From the NCBI RefSeq assembly GCF_034190915.1, contig NW_026947485.1, forward strand, positions 38,887,519-38,951,518: a stretch of 64,000 nucleotides of DNA, in the 5' to 3' direction. Origin of the DNA: Cavia porcellus (Eukaryota > Chordata > Mammalia > Rodentia > Caviidae). Positions 23,352 to 34,157 of this stretch are shown here, piece by piece. A program made the position numbers and the translations under genes. The notes beneath the pieces are model-generated. The model had not been told where the DNA came from. It saw only the letters and a program-made list of their open reading frames with translations, and did not search any database. The first letter of the stretch is position 1, and the number at the start of each line of letters is the position of its first letter.

Positions 23352-23412
23352 AAAAGCTGGAAATGTAACTCGGTACAAAGTTTCTGGTTCAATCCTCAAT
23401 ACAGAGAGGAAA
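23352..23412 (+). repeat. Old ID-type SINE fragment
   Basis: AAGCTGGAAATGTAACTCGG and TCTGGTTCAATCCTCAATAC blocks. Confidence 0.4.
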
Positions 23413-23544
23413 AAAAATAAAGTAAATCACATACACAAAGTTATTTTTTTTAAGTCTTCTTTTTTAAACAGCACAAGATTTCTGAGAACAGCCACTGGCT
23501 TACAGTATGAAAACCTCAAGTAACAACTCAAGGTAGAATATGAT

Positions 23545-24185
23545 GACTGCCATAGTCCTTCAATTTTTGGATACTCCAAGTCTTCCTAAATTAGACCAAC
23601 TGTGGAAACCAGTATGACAAATCCTCAAAAAACTAGGACTAGACTTTCCATTCAACTCATTCTCCTTCTGATTATCTTCCCAAAGAATTAAAAACATCAT
23701 ACCACAGCGATATATGTGCATCCACATTTATAGCAGTATAATTCGTAATAGCTAGATCTTGAAAACAACCTAAATGCCCATCAACTGAAGAATGGATAAA
23801 AAAGATGGTATGGAATACTATTCAGTCATAAAGAAGAATAAGCTGGAGACTTTTATAGGTAAATGGATGCACCTTGAGACCATCCTCATAAGTGAAATAA
23901 ATCAAACACACGTGTGGTAAACATTATATTGTCTCACTAGTGTGAGAAGCTGAAAGAAACAATAGATTGTGGGGGGGTGGATGTGTATAAAAGACAGTTA
24001 AGTTAGTTATACTACTGATTTCTCTGAGGTCATTAAAGAGAAAGACGTGCTGGTATTGTTCAAACAATTGCTCTGGGTGAATGATTTGGTGATGACAATA
24101 CACAATGTATGTGCCATTGTTGTCCACAATTGGCCTTTTGAATTTTTTTCTTTTCTCTTTAAAATAAAGTTGATTTAAAAAAGAA
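23545..24185 (+). mobile_element. 5'-truncated L1, ORF2 end and 3' UTR
   Basis: ORF2p C-terminal signatures in broken frames (CATCAACTGAAGAATGGATA, GGAATACTATTCAGTC, AAATGGATGCACCTTGAG). The 3' UTR runs to an AATAAAGTTG signal. Its 3' UTR is homologous to the antisense copy at 39335-39580 and differs from the L1 at 574-1882, so at least two L1 3'-UTR families are present. Confidence 0.8.
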
Positions 24186-24504
24186 ACATCTATGACCACA
24201 GACCAACAAATAAATAAATAAATAAGGCCAATTGTTTTATCTTACTATCAAGACAATCACAACAAGTAATTCACTTAGCAAGCAAGAAAAGGGCCTGAGC
24301 AGCACTAAGATAGTGTTAAACCAATCTGAATTGATGAAGTTTTGTTCTTTACTCATTTTCTAAACAAGTGACCTGGATTAGAATTGTTTTGTTTCCCTGG
24401 TAAAAACTGAGTCAGTCCTTTAAGGAGTATTCTTTTGCAAATGACAAAATGTACAGTTCTCGAGAATGCATCTCACACAATCAAAAAAAAATCAAAGTTT
24501 GAGC

Positions 24505-24598
24505 CCAGCCTAGCTCAAATGTGAGCCCAAGGCCAGCCTGAACTGCATAATGAGACCTTTTCTCAAAAAGACCAAAAAAAAAAAAAAAAAAAAAAAGT
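24505..24598 (+). repeat. B1 3' half with long A tail
   Basis: Begins in the duplicated middle (GCCCAGCCTAGCTCAAATG) and ends in about 23 A. Confidence 0.75.
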
Positions 24599-24599
24599 A

Positions 24600-25570
24600 C
24601 TTTATGTATATATGTTACCGTATCATTTGTAGGGGTAGTGATTTCCACAAAGAGAAACTGAAGGAGGGAAATTCACTTTGTACTATATTCCTTTTTATAC
24701 TGTTTGACTTTTTAATTATATATACAATACTTATTCAAAATTAAATATTTTTAAGATACTATTTCCACACCACTCATTTCTCTAGATTGTTTCATTACAA
24801 AAAATACAAGTAGATATAGAAATCCTTCAATGCACATTTGTCACATTAGCAATGAACACTTATCTCACACCTGATAGAAATATCAAGAGCAAGCTTTCCG
24901 TAAGCCTGAAAGTGATCAGGCACTGATTACCTGAAGAAATATCTGAACAATGGAGAATTTAACGAAGTCAGCCATCTGCCCAACATAGCTGACACAGTCG
25001 CTTTATTGCTAGTTCTTTTCCTTTTTATATTGTCATAGCATTTGCTTTAAAAAATATTCTCTGAAGCACTGTAATAGATAAATTTCCTTAACCACCCAGC
25101 AACACTAAATTCAACATGTATTTAACTTATAATATCCACCAGGTACTATGACTCAATAATATAACATTTGTACCGTGTCAAAGTGCACTTGTATATAAAT
25201 ACCTGATAACACACTATAGAGATTCTGCCAAAATAATGTACATATACTCCAGCAGTTTGCTGTACTAATAGATGTTTGGAAATTAATGGCTACAATTTTG
25301 AGCACCTCTTGTAACTGTGGAGGCCAAAGCTAACTTGCGTTAATCTCATGTCTCAATAAATTTAGTATTAAAATATTTATACAAGTTTTTCTTTTCCTGA
25401 TGCATAAATTTTAGGGGCAGACTCTGTAATTCTAATCTTCCATGAAAAAGATTTGGGAATTTTAAGCAATTCTAAGCTTACTGTGCCAATGTTATGTAAT
25501 TACAGATAATCCTGAATTTAAACTTGGGCTACATTATAGTTGGCTGATGTCTGCAACAGGAAAATCAGAG
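24600..25570. other. Non-repetitive intronic stretch
   Basis: AT-rich intron-like sequence. A possible 70-nt exon at 24931-25000 (minus) was weighed and rejected; no other coding or repeat signal. Confidence 0.5.
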
Positions 25571-25592
25571 CTACTGTAAGAATTTACTATCC

Positions 25593-25700
25593 GGGGGCTG
25601 GGGATTTAGCTCAGCAGCATAAGTGCCTGCCTTGCAAGTGTGCAGTCGTGAGTTCGATCCCTGGTACTGATAAAAAATGAAAAAGACCAAAAAAAAAAAA
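25593..25700 (+). repeat. ID SINE, first of a tandem pair
   Basis: Preceded by GAATTTACTATCC (25580-25592) and followed by a second copy of that 13-mer (25701-25713). Confidence 0.93.
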
Positions 25701-25713
25701 GAATTTACTATCC

Positions 25714-25828
25714 GGGGCTGGGGATTTAGCTCTGCGGCATAAGCACCTGCTTTGCAAGCAGGCAGTCGTGAATTCGATCCCCGGTACCGATAAAAAGAAA
25801 AAAAAAAAAAAAAGTGAAAAAAAAAAAA
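25714..25828 (+). repeat. ID SINE, second of a tandem pair
   Basis: Follows the middle 13-mer and is followed by a third copy at 25829-25841. Differs from its neighbour in box and arm bases (GCTCTGCGG), so the two are separate insertions rather than a duplication. Confidence 0.93.
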
Positions 25829-25984
25829 GAATTTACTATCCAATTTATTACACTACTCCTGTGACTCATGCTAGGTTTTAGGCTACACAAGGTATCCAGA
25901 CATGCTGACAGTATAAAAAGTATCAGGGTAGTTTTATATGAATAAGGTAGCACTTAATGAAGTGGCCACCACGTATTAGGATTT

Positions 25985-26132
25985 CACATGAATTTTCTTT
26001 CTTCAAAAATCAATGATAAAGGCATTATTATCTGTCTTAAAATTAAGGAAACTGAGGTTCACAAATGTTAAGTAACATACCTAAGGTTGCAAAACTTATT
26101 AAGTGGCATTATCAGGATTTAATCCCAGAGCC
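25985..26132 (+). repeat. MIR relic
   Basis: AAGGAAACTGAGGTTCACAA, AGTAACATACCTAAGGTTGC and GGCATTATCAGGATTTAATC are degenerate MIR 3' blocks. Confidence 0.8.
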
Positions 26133-26149
26133 CATAGTGGACTGAAAGG

Positions 26150-26478
26150 TTGTATGATAGTTAATCCTGTCAACTTGACAGGACTGAGAGATGCCTGCAT
26201 TAGTAGAGCACAATTCCAGAGCCTGGGTCACAGGCGCATGACCTTGGGAACAGTATCTGCCTCTTGTCCCCTTTTGCTATGGCTCTTCCCTCATGCTCTT
26301 CCTCTCCCCCATCCTGAGATTAGTGCTTTTTCTCTGCATGTTCTGTCCATGATGTCTCTGCCTAACAGCCAGCTGATCACAGACTGAAACTTCTGAAAAG
26401 TATGAACCACAATAAATCCTTTCTCTCTTAAATTGTGTCAGATATTTTCTCCCACCAAAAAAAAGCTAACACAGATGG
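26150..26478 (+). mobile_element. ERVL-MaLR solo LTR, rodent type
   Basis: The 3' part has CAGCTGATCACAGACTGAAAC and ACAATAAATCCTTTCTCTC, typical of the polyadenylation region of rodent MaLR LTRs. The 5' part (GTCAACTTGACAGGACTGAG) is consistent with an LTR but I cannot fix the subfamily. Confidence 0.65.
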
Positions 26479-26479
26479 C

Positions 26480-26908
26480 TACCAAAAAAAGGTATGTCCA
26501 TATCCTAATCACTAGAATTTGTGAATGCTAACCTTTTTTGAAAAAAAAGGTCTTTGCAGATATAACTAAAGACCTTGAGAAAATACTACCTTGAATTATG
26601 TGAGTGTGCCACAAATCCAATGATAAATGTCCATATAGGACTGAGCCACGTGGAGATTAAACAGTAGTAGACAATGTGACCATAGAGGTAGACACTGGAG
26701 TAATGTGGCCATAAGTCAAAGAATGGTACCAAAAGCTGAAAGTCAAGGCAATAAACAGATTTTCCTCTAGAGCCTTCTATGGGAACACAGCCCTGCAGAC
26801 CTTGATTTTGGATATCTGGCCTCTACCTCTGCAAAATAATAAATTTCCTGTTTTAAATCATTAAATTTGTGGTAATCTGTTATAGCAGCTCTAGAAAACT
26901 AACATATC
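26480..26908 (+). mobile_element. MLT1-type LTR (ERVL-MaLR)
   Basis: Begins with CATATCCTAATCACTAGAAT, continues with GGTCTTTGCAGATATAACTA and CCAATGATAAATGTCC, and ends TTGATTTTGGATATCTGGCC, AATAATAAATTTCCTG, GTGGTAATCTGTTATAGCAG. A nearly complete ancient LTR abutting the previous one. Confidence 0.82.
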
Positions 26909-27207
26909 CCAGCACATGCTTTCCAAAAAGACTGGAGGATGCAAGGATATTTAAAACACAACACTCAGATGGCTTTATAAAGAAATGGAAAACTATATTG
27001 CCTTTAGAAAGCCCTGATCAGTAAATAAAAGGTTCCAAGAGAAATTTCAGAGGAAATGAAAGTTTGTAACCACTGAAGTATCTTGAAGACTAACCAGATT
27101 TTTGGAAAGTAAGGTAAGTTTCCTATTACTAGATGTGTTCAAAGACAGGCTAACTTAGGGAATACAACTGGTTTAGGATGGCTTAGAATCTCTTTTCTCA
27201 ATGAAGC

Positions 27208-27320
27208 CAGGCATGGGAGTACACTAATAATCTCAGTGCTCAGGAGGCAGAGGCAACAGGATTACTCCAAGTTCAAGACCAGCCTGAACTGCAGAGTAAA
27301 ATCAGTCTCAAAAATAAAAT
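27208..27320 (+). repeat. B1 SINE
   Basis: CAGGCATGGGAGTACACTAA leader; shortened middle. Confidence 0.78.
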
Positions 27321-27960
27321 AATAAAATAGTAATTATAGATGGTACCATAAAAGCCAACCAGTAAGGTAATGTATTACAAGTGAGTTTTACAAGGTTTCT
27401 ACAATCACTGAAGTAATTCTGATAGTTTGTTACATATCAGACAATCCTTCTTGCTGTATCAGTGCTTGAGAATAAACAAGCATTTCCACTCCTGGGTAAG
27501 AAAGACATGTACAAAGTAATGTGCAACAAACATTATGAGCACACAGGATGAAGAAAATACTCAAAAATAAGGGAGACTGAATAAAACTTTCAGAAATTAT
27601 CCTTAAGCATAAATCCAAAGAATTTGCAAGATTTTTTCCAGACAGAGAAGAAAGAAAAACCCTTCTAGGCAGAAAGAAATAAATGCAACAAGAAGTCTTA
27701 TGGTTAGGCAAACATTATTGGTACAAAAGTGAGTTCAAAAAGTCAATATAGTCACATTAAGGCACTCTGTCTTCACTCTAAATTCAGTAAGAACACAATC
27801 AGACTTGTATATTTAGAAAAGATCAATTTATCCTGGCTGTGCTGAAAACAGACTAGTGCTGGACTGCAGTGTATGCAAGTGGACCAACATAAGGCATTGC
27901 AACAGCCCAAAAATCAAAAGCAACTTAGATAAAAGTGGTACTTCTACAAAGAAAGAAAAC
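27320..27960. other. Non-repetitive intronic stretch
   Basis: AT-rich, no splice-bounded open segment and no repeat that I recognise. Confidence 0.45.
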
Positions 27961-27961
27961 A

Positions 27962-28076
27962 AGCTGGGCATGGTGGCACATGCCTGATCATTCCAAGTTC
28001 GAGACCAGCCTGAGCTACAAAGTGAGCTCAAGGCCAGCCTGAACTGCATAATGAGACCCTGTTGCAAAAAGACAAA
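27962..28076 (+). repeat. B1 SINE with 5' deletion
   Basis: CTGGGCATGGTGGCACATGCC leader joined directly to the GTTCGAGACCAGCC B-box region. Confidence 0.85.
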
Positions 28077-28320
28077 AAATTTTTTAAAAACTTTAAAGAC
28101 AAATAAGGCTTATTTAGGTCAAATAGGATTTCAAGGTATGGAAAGACAAAGGGTCTCTAAGTATGCAAAACTAGATAAAATAGCACCATTCACTGAGGCA
28201 AGCCAGAGTAGAACAGGGCCAAATTTGAAAAGGGAAGTTCATTTCGCAACATAGTATGTCAGAGAGAGGTATCCCAGAATTAGGCAGCAGAGTTCTGAAA
28301 CCCACTGACAGGTCAAATAT

Positions 28321-28321
28321 C

Positions 28322-28356
<35 letters not shown>

Positions 28357-28482
28357 TCTTTTTGAGACAGGCTGGCCTTGAGCTCACTTTGTAGCCCAGG
28401 CTGGTCTCGAACTCTCAACGATCCTCCTGCCTCAGCCTCCCGAGTGCTAGGATTACAGGGTGAGCCACCATGCCCGGCAAGT
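28321..28482 (-). repeat. B1 SINE, antisense, long tail
   Basis: Poly(A) tail of about 33 nt (T on the plus strand) and a close match to the long B1 consensus; likely young, with a small deletion near the tail. Confidence 0.9.
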
Positions 28483-28524
28483 ATACTTATTTATATGGAA
28501 CAGCTGCATAATCTTTTATCTGAA

Positions 28525-28660
28525 AGGGAAAACAGCTGGCACACCTATAATCCTAGCATGCAGGAGATCAGGCAAGAGGATTGCTTTGAGTCTGAGGCCA
28601 GCCAGCCTCAAAAGGAGCCTAAACTACATAGCAAGACCCTGTTTGAAAAAACCACCATCA
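28525..28660 (+). repeat. B1 SINE, first of a head-to-tail pair
   Basis: AGCTGGCACACCTATAATCC leader; ends AGACCCTGTTTGAAAAAACC, immediately followed by another B1. Confidence 0.8.
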
Positions 28661-28661
28661 G

Positions 28662-28805
28662 CCGGGTATGGTGGTGCACATCTGTAATTGCAGCACTGGG
28701 GAGACTGGGCAGGAGGACTGCTGTGAGTCTGAAGGCCAGTTTGGGCTACAAAGTTCAAGGCCGGCCCCAACTGCATAGTGAAGCCCTGTCTCAAAAAGAC
28801 CAAAT
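28662..28805 (+). repeat. B1 SINE, second of a head-to-tail pair
   Basis: GCCGGGTATGGTGGTGCACATC leader in pieces; ends CTGTCTCAAAAAGACC. Inserted at the tail of the previous B1. Confidence 0.85.
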
Positions 28806-29097
28806 AAATATAAACCACCACCAAAGTAGGTTGGGGAACCAGTTACTGTCCCCCAGAAGAAAATCATTCTTCTTAATCTAAAATGTTCAAAATAGTGCTA
28901 CCCTAAAAGATTCACTACCAAACCACAAGATCTAAGTAAGTCCCAAATTAAGACTACCCATCTAAAAAACACTGAATATATACCATTATTGGCTATAAAA
29001 CGGATTTCTTTAGAGTGAAGATGATCCCCTATGGTCATATCCAAAGTGAAAATGTGCTACAGCTCACACACTTTTCAGATATAAATAAAATTTTAAG

Positions 29098-29200
29098 AGG
29101 GCTGGGAATTTAGTCCACTGGCTTAAATGCCTGCCTGGCAAGCATGAGTTCAATCCCCAGTACCACCAAATGAGTTCGATCCCCAGTACCACCAAAAAAA
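29098..29200 (+). repeat. ID-type SINE with duplicated 3' end
   Basis: The B-box segment TGAGTTCRATCCCCAGTACC plus ACCAAA is present twice in tandem (26-bp unit, one base different). Confidence 0.8.
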
Positions 29201-29487
29201 AATATTTTTTTTAAAGAAACAAAAACATTTGTACATTTATTCCAAAGTTGTCTACCCCCTTCTCTGTCTAGAAGATACTGAGTTAAGCACCTTCATGGTA
29301 AAGCATAAATGATAAAGAAAATCAAACAAGAATACACTGACGAGGCAGGAGAAAAAGAAACTGCAAGAGTAACCAAGAAAATTCAAAGGTTTAAAGTTTT
29401 GCAGACCTCAATAAGTTCCTACAGTTTAAAAACATGAACCCCAAAAACCAAATGATTTTCATTAACAGGACTGCTCAGCAGTATTAC

Positions 29488-29595
29488 CTGCCTATAAACA
29501 GGCTTTGAGGAGGAGTTTCAGAAGGCAGCACTGTCATCATAGAACTGAGAGCTCCACTTGTTATTGTCCCTGGAAATGGCCCAGAAAGAGAAGAT
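29488..29595 (-). CDS. Coding exon candidate, unidentified minus-strand gene
   Basis: 108 nt on the minus strand, acceptor TTTACCTCTAG|AT and donor GGCAG|GTAATA. Entered in phase 2 it reads SSLSGPFPGTITSGALSSMM, then TVLPSETPPQSLFIG with two bases (AG) left over, a Ser/Thr/Pro-rich linker. The outgoing phase joins exactly to the exon at 20169-20298, giving an SLFIGREEIAGFF junction. I do not recognise the protein. An exon between this and the 36134 exon must exist to correct the phase. Confidence 0.6.
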
Positions 29596-29679
29596 CTAGA
29601 GGTAAAGAATAGTAGTATTCGTAGTCCTCATCCTGAGTAAGCCTAGATTAACTGTGTCTTTGTTTTTAATAAAAAAAAA

Positions 29680-29775
29680 ATGGTGGTACATCACTATAAT
29701 CCAGCATTCTGGGAAGCTGAGGCCAAAGAACAAAAGCCCAAATTGGGCAACTTAAAGAGACCATCTCAAAAAATG
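29680..29775 (+). repeat. B1 SINE, old
   Basis: TGGTGGTACATCACTATAATCC leader in pieces and a shortened middle. Confidence 0.55.
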
Positions 29776-29921
29776 AATAAGTAAATAAAAACTTAAAAGT
29801 GCTACGACAGCTTGCCTCGGTTAAATCCCCTATTGGGAGTTGAAGACAGTTTAAAAGTAAAAAGGGAAAAATTGAATTTTAAAAGAAGAGAGCTATGGAA
29901 TAAGAATATAAACAAATACCA

Positions 29922-30017
29922 GCCAAGCACAGTGCCTATAATCCCACCTATGCAGGAGGATGAGGAGGATCATGAATTGAAGGCCAGCCTGTGCAACTTA
30001 GCAAGACTGTCTCTAAA
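29922..30017 (+). repeat. B1 SINE, old
   Basis: GCCAAGCACAGTGCCTATAATCC leader in pieces; ends AGACTGTCTCTAAAAAGG. Confidence 0.65.
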
Positions 30018-30068
30018 AAGGGTTGGAAGTATATAGTTCAGTGCAAAGCTGAGTTCAATTCCCATTAA
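30018..30068 (+). repeat. Old ID-type SINE fragment
   Basis: GGTTGGAAGTATATAGTTCAG and GAGTTCAATTCCCATT. Confidence 0.4.
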
Positions 30069-30810
30069 AAACTTAAAGTTTAAAATAATGAAGTTGATTT
30101 CCAGAAGAACATGGCGAATAGATAGCAGCAGCTACAGAGGGTCTCTGAGATACTCTGCTTAGCATCCAGGAATGCTGCTGTACGGAGGAGTCCTAAGCAA
30201 GGGGAAATACACCCTACTGACCCAGGAATGAACCAAGCTAAGAGAAACCAACTAGAAATCCAATCCTGGTGCTATAACAGGAACAGATAAAATCTCAGCG
30301 CAGAAACTAGAACCCGTGCCACTGGAAGCCGCGATTTGAATTTCCTGCTGCCATTGGGGCATCCAAATCTGCAGAGCAGGGAGAGAGACACGGAAAAGCT
30401 CTGAAAGTGAGAATCTGCAAACAGAGTTGAGAGTAGGACTAGCAGGGAGCCCTACATCGACTTGCGGTGAGTGAGCAGAACGGGGACCCTTTCATAGAGT
30501 AGGAGGCTCCAGCAAAGGACATACTGGGATGGGGCAGACTTGCCAGAACAGGGCGCTGCAGTGACTTCAGTCACATATCCCCCTCTCAAGCGGGATTGGT
30601 GGGGAGTGCCTGGCCTGCATGACGCGGCTGACTAAGACCCAATAGGCTAGCCCAAACCAGGTCCCAGCACCTGGAGGTGCACCCTAGTGGTAAAGCCTTT
30701 GGTAGGTCGATTGGAGAGATGGGTCCAGCAGAGGCTGCCCAGGTTTGTGTCTCCCTAGTATACTGCAGTGGGCAGGAACACCTAGCCGGTGCAATTCAAA
30801 CAAACTGTAA

Positions 30811-31479
30811 GTGAAAAAGAGAAAAAAATTGGGCCTCCTACATTCACTTGTATGGAAGGAACAAAAAGTATGGGAAGGGGAAGCAACAAGAAAGGGTCCT
30901 CAAATCCCCAATCCTGAGAACACTGATCCAGGAAACGGAAAAGCAAAGGAAGACAGAAAATATGCAATATCAGACATGGCACCAATAGACATAAAGCGTC
31001 TCATAGACGAGTTTAAAAATGAAGTATTTAACGAAACAAAGCAAGATATAAATAGAATAGTTAGAGAAGTGCTAAGCACCGCCCAAGAAAAAACAGATGG
31101 TGGAATGGAAGAACAGAAAAAAAGGGCAGAATTGTTTGATGGAGAAAACAGAGAAAACATAGAATACATGAAGCAGGTTCAAAGACATTACCAGGGAACA
31201 AAAAACTTTATCGAAAGCTGCCATAATAGCTTGAAAGAAACTAAGGATAGATTATCTGAATTGGAGGGCAGACTTGTAATATGGAAACATGAAATGAAAA
31301 ACTTCTTAAAAATAACAAGAAAACAAACAGCAATAATACAAAGGCTAGAAGATGGTAAGAGGATCTATAACCTAAAAATTAAGAACATAAAAGAAGCAGG
31401 GACACAAACAAATGGACTACAAAAGCTATTCACAGAAATAATCCAAGAGCATACTCAGGTTTCTCTTCAAGTCATATAA
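30811..31479 (+). pseudogene. L1-type ORF1 (RNA-binding chaperone), disrupted
   Basis: Lys/Glu-rich coiled-coil-like N-terminal two thirds, with EEQKKRAELFDGENRENIEY and LSELEGRLVIWKHEMK in this part. The C-terminal-domain part continues in the same frame at 31564-31839, with RITADFSAQTIKSQRAW resembling the conserved ORF1p CTD, and then after a frameshift to about 31975. The frame is cut by a stop inside the 59-nt insertion at 31453-31511. ORF1p normally trimerises and coats its own RNA; this copy cannot make the full protein. Confidence 0.8.
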
Positions 31480-31511
31480 ATCTTTCACCTTTTACTAAAA
31501 AAAAAAAAAAA
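31453..31511 (+). mobile_element. 59-nt retroposed 3'-end fragment
   Basis: A short segment ending in about 15 A and bounded by a perfect 19-bp TSD, AGAAATAATCCAAGAGCAT at 31434-31452 and 31512-31530. An extremely 5'-truncated insertion of an unknown poly(A) RNA inside ORF1. Confidence 0.9.
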
Positions 31512-33068
31512 AGAAATAATCCAAGAGCATTTCCCTAATTTAGCAAAAGGTAAAGATATTCAGATGTACGAGGCATACAGGACCCCAGCCACCTACAACT
31601 CAAACAGAGCTACACCCAGGCATATAATAATCAAAATTCCAGAAATCCAATATAAGAACAGAATACTAAGAGACAAGAAACAGATCACTTACAAGGGAAC
31701 ACCCATCAGAATTACAGCAGACTTCTCGGCACAAACCATCAAATCACAAAGAGCATGGGGGGAAATAATTCAAGCTTTGAAACATAACAACCTCCAACCA
31801 AGACTGATATATCCTGTACAACTGTTCCCTAGAAATTGATGGAAAAACAAGGTGCTTCCAGGATAAAGAACTAGGGGAATTTGCAACCACCAATTCAACT
31901 CTACAGAGAATACTGCAGGATAGTCTAAAAAAGGAAAATACCAAGACTTCAGAAACAGTGGCAGAGAGGCCACAATGAATGGAGCAGAAAGGGAAATGAA
32001 GAAGACAAACTGACAACAAACAACAGAAAAAGAGCTCAACAGAAATGAGGCAGAGAAGATTGGATGGTAGGAACAGCTATGTTGGGGAAAACAAGACATC
32101 ATAATAGCTAGTGCTGATTCAGCATCATCTTGCTTTGAAGTCCCATCAAGCTTTTATTCTTCTGTCTCCATCGGTCTTAACAGGTTGTATCTTACTGGAT
32201 TTTATTATATGTGATAGTATAAACAAAAACTTTTATAGACAAGGAGATTATACATAAACCATTGTTCATTTTCTGTTAGTTGATTCTAAATACCCTGTAA
32301 TACTATCATTCTCTTGAATGGTTTTACATTGTCTTGACATGTTTGGTGCTACAGTATACGAAGTTATACTCAAAGATTTCAACAAAAGAGACATGGTAAC
32401 TACTCTTTATGTCAGGATGTCTTGTGGTGAAACACTATTTTGCTTAAATGCTTATGCTTTGACCTGCGCTGTTTTGTTGTTATGCCCTCTTTTATCTCAG
32501 TCTCCTTTTTTTAATTACTTTTATTTCTTTTTAATTAAGGGAAAAATTTTAAAAATAGCAGGATACATTATAGTAACCCATTTTGATTTCCTATTAACTT
32601 GATTTGGAACCCTGTATAGCCCTCACCATCTTGCTTTGACTGATTTTCCTCTATTCTGCTTTGCTTGATAGTACCAAGTTCGAAAGTATAGGCAACAACT
32701 GTAAAGAGAGTAAGATTCATTATGACGCCCATTCCGGTTGACTATTATCTTCTTTTAAAGCCCTGAATGTCTCCAATGTTTTGGTTTTATTTTTTACTGT
32801 TTTGTTCAATTTTATTATAACTAATGATATAGGCAATTCTTTTTAAGATAGCAAGAGGCAGTATGATAACCATTGTTGATCATCTAGTATTTTGTTTTTA
32901 CATTATTATGTTCATCCTTTTGATTTGACTGACTCTGTTCTGTCACATTTGGTTTTACTCTCTTCAAGAAAAGTAGTAAGAACTGTGGGAGTAATAAAAC
33001 CTAAAATGTGTAATTGTCATTGTACAAAAGAAAGGAAAAGAAAGTGCTCTAAAGAATATAACCAAATA

Positions 33069-33176
33069 GGGGGCTGGGGATTTAGCTCAGCGGCGTAAGC
33101 GCCTGCCTTGCAAGCAGGCAGTCGTGAGTTCGATCCCTGGTACTGATAAAAACGAAAAAGACCAAAAAAAAAAAAA
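33069..33176 (+). repeat. ID SINE inside the HAL1-type element
   Basis: TSD AGAATATAACCAAATA / AGAATATAACCGAATA. The homologous site at about 44895-44905 lacks it, so the ID arrived after the L1 family spread. Confidence 0.92.
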
Positions 33177-33544
33177 AAGAATATAACCGAATATATATTT
33201 AAGTGTATAAGATAGATAACCATATTACTGAGTTTTGTTGGATCATTGAACAAAACTGTTTCCAGTCTCACTGTTTGAAAATCCACTTTATATGCTTTAA
33301 TTTTGTAACTTGAACTATTTCTAAGATAACAATATGTAATCTATTAACTAGTGATTTCCTATTGTTTATTTTTTCTGAAATTCTGTATAACTTGTACCCT
33401 ATTTCTGTTTTTTCTTTCTTTTTCTCCTTAATAAAAAAAAAAATCTCACTGCCTAAAAAAATAAAATAAAATAAAATAATGAAGTTACAGAAAGTGGGGT
33501 TAATTTATCCTGGAGAATTATTTTTTATAAATTTAGAGTTGCCT

Positions 33545-33965
33545 ACGTGAACAGTTTAAAAAGTCTACAGTAGTGTACAGTAATGTTGTAGATTCTCACA
33601 TTCACCTACCATTTACTGATTCACCCAGCTCAAGTTCCATCTAGTCCTACAAGATCCATTCATGGTGTTTTAGATAGACAGAACACTTGTTAAATTTTAC
33701 ATGCTATTTTTACTGTAGTTTTTATTTGAATGTGCTTAGATACACAAATATTTACCACTGTGCTACAATTACCTACAGTATCCTATATAGTAACATGCTG
33801 CACAAGCTTGTAGTTTAGGAGTGATACAAACATACAGCTTAGGTGTGAAGTAAGCTATACCATTAAGGTCAACATAAGCACTGGAATGATGCTCCCAATA
33901 CAACAGAATCACCTACATATTCCTCAGAATGCATCCCTATTATCATGCAATGCATGACTGTACTT
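33545..33965 (+). mobile_element. Ancient interspersed repeat, probably a DNA transposon
   Basis: Blocks such as ACAGTAGTGTACAGTAATGT, CAAGATCCATTCATGG, AGTAACATGCTGCACAAGCT and GCATCCCTATTATCATGCAA recall a repeat also found in other eutherian genomes. I cannot name it with certainty. Confidence 0.5.
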
Positions 33966-34157
33966 AAATGAAAAATGACTTTACTTCAGATACTAATTGC
34001 CATAACTAAGGAACTATTTTTACTCTAGGTAAGCTTACCATTTTTTACAAAAAAATAAAAACAAAAGCAAACGAACAAAAGCAAACGAACTTTCACAGGG
34101 ATTAAACAAAACTAAATGAGTAGGTAGGAAAAATGGGTTGCATTACTAGCTCTACAA

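Larger units (their letters stand above)
30096..33472 (+). mobile_element. Full-length ORF2-less L1 (HAL1-type) retrotransposon
   Basis: A complete 3.4-kb element with a perfect 14-bp TSD, AAAATAATGAAGTT at 30082-30095 and 33473-33486. Layout: a 5' UTR of about 715 bp starting near a YY1-like AACATGGCGAA; one L1-type ORF1 (30811 to about 31975, disrupted); then directly a 1.4-kb L1-type 3' UTR and an A/TAAAA tail. The 3.8-kb ORF2 is absent. Internal insertions: a 59-nt fragment at 31453 and an ID at 33069. HAL1-type elements would depend on L1 reverse transcriptase in trans. The 3' UTR matches local L1 copies, which suggests derivation from a local L1 family. An internal ORF2 deletion unique to this copy cannot be excluded. 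Confidence 0.82.

Noticed and set aside
24931..25000. Possible 70-nt minus-strand exon reading DCVSYVGQMADFVKFSIVQI
   Set aside because: The donor is fair, but the acceptor lacks a pyrimidine tract, and the flanking exons at 29488 and 20169 already join in phase without it.
28378..28881. 167-codon plus-strand frame
   Set aside because: It reads through three B1 elements; the peptide is the usual B1-derived SLCSPGWSRT type.
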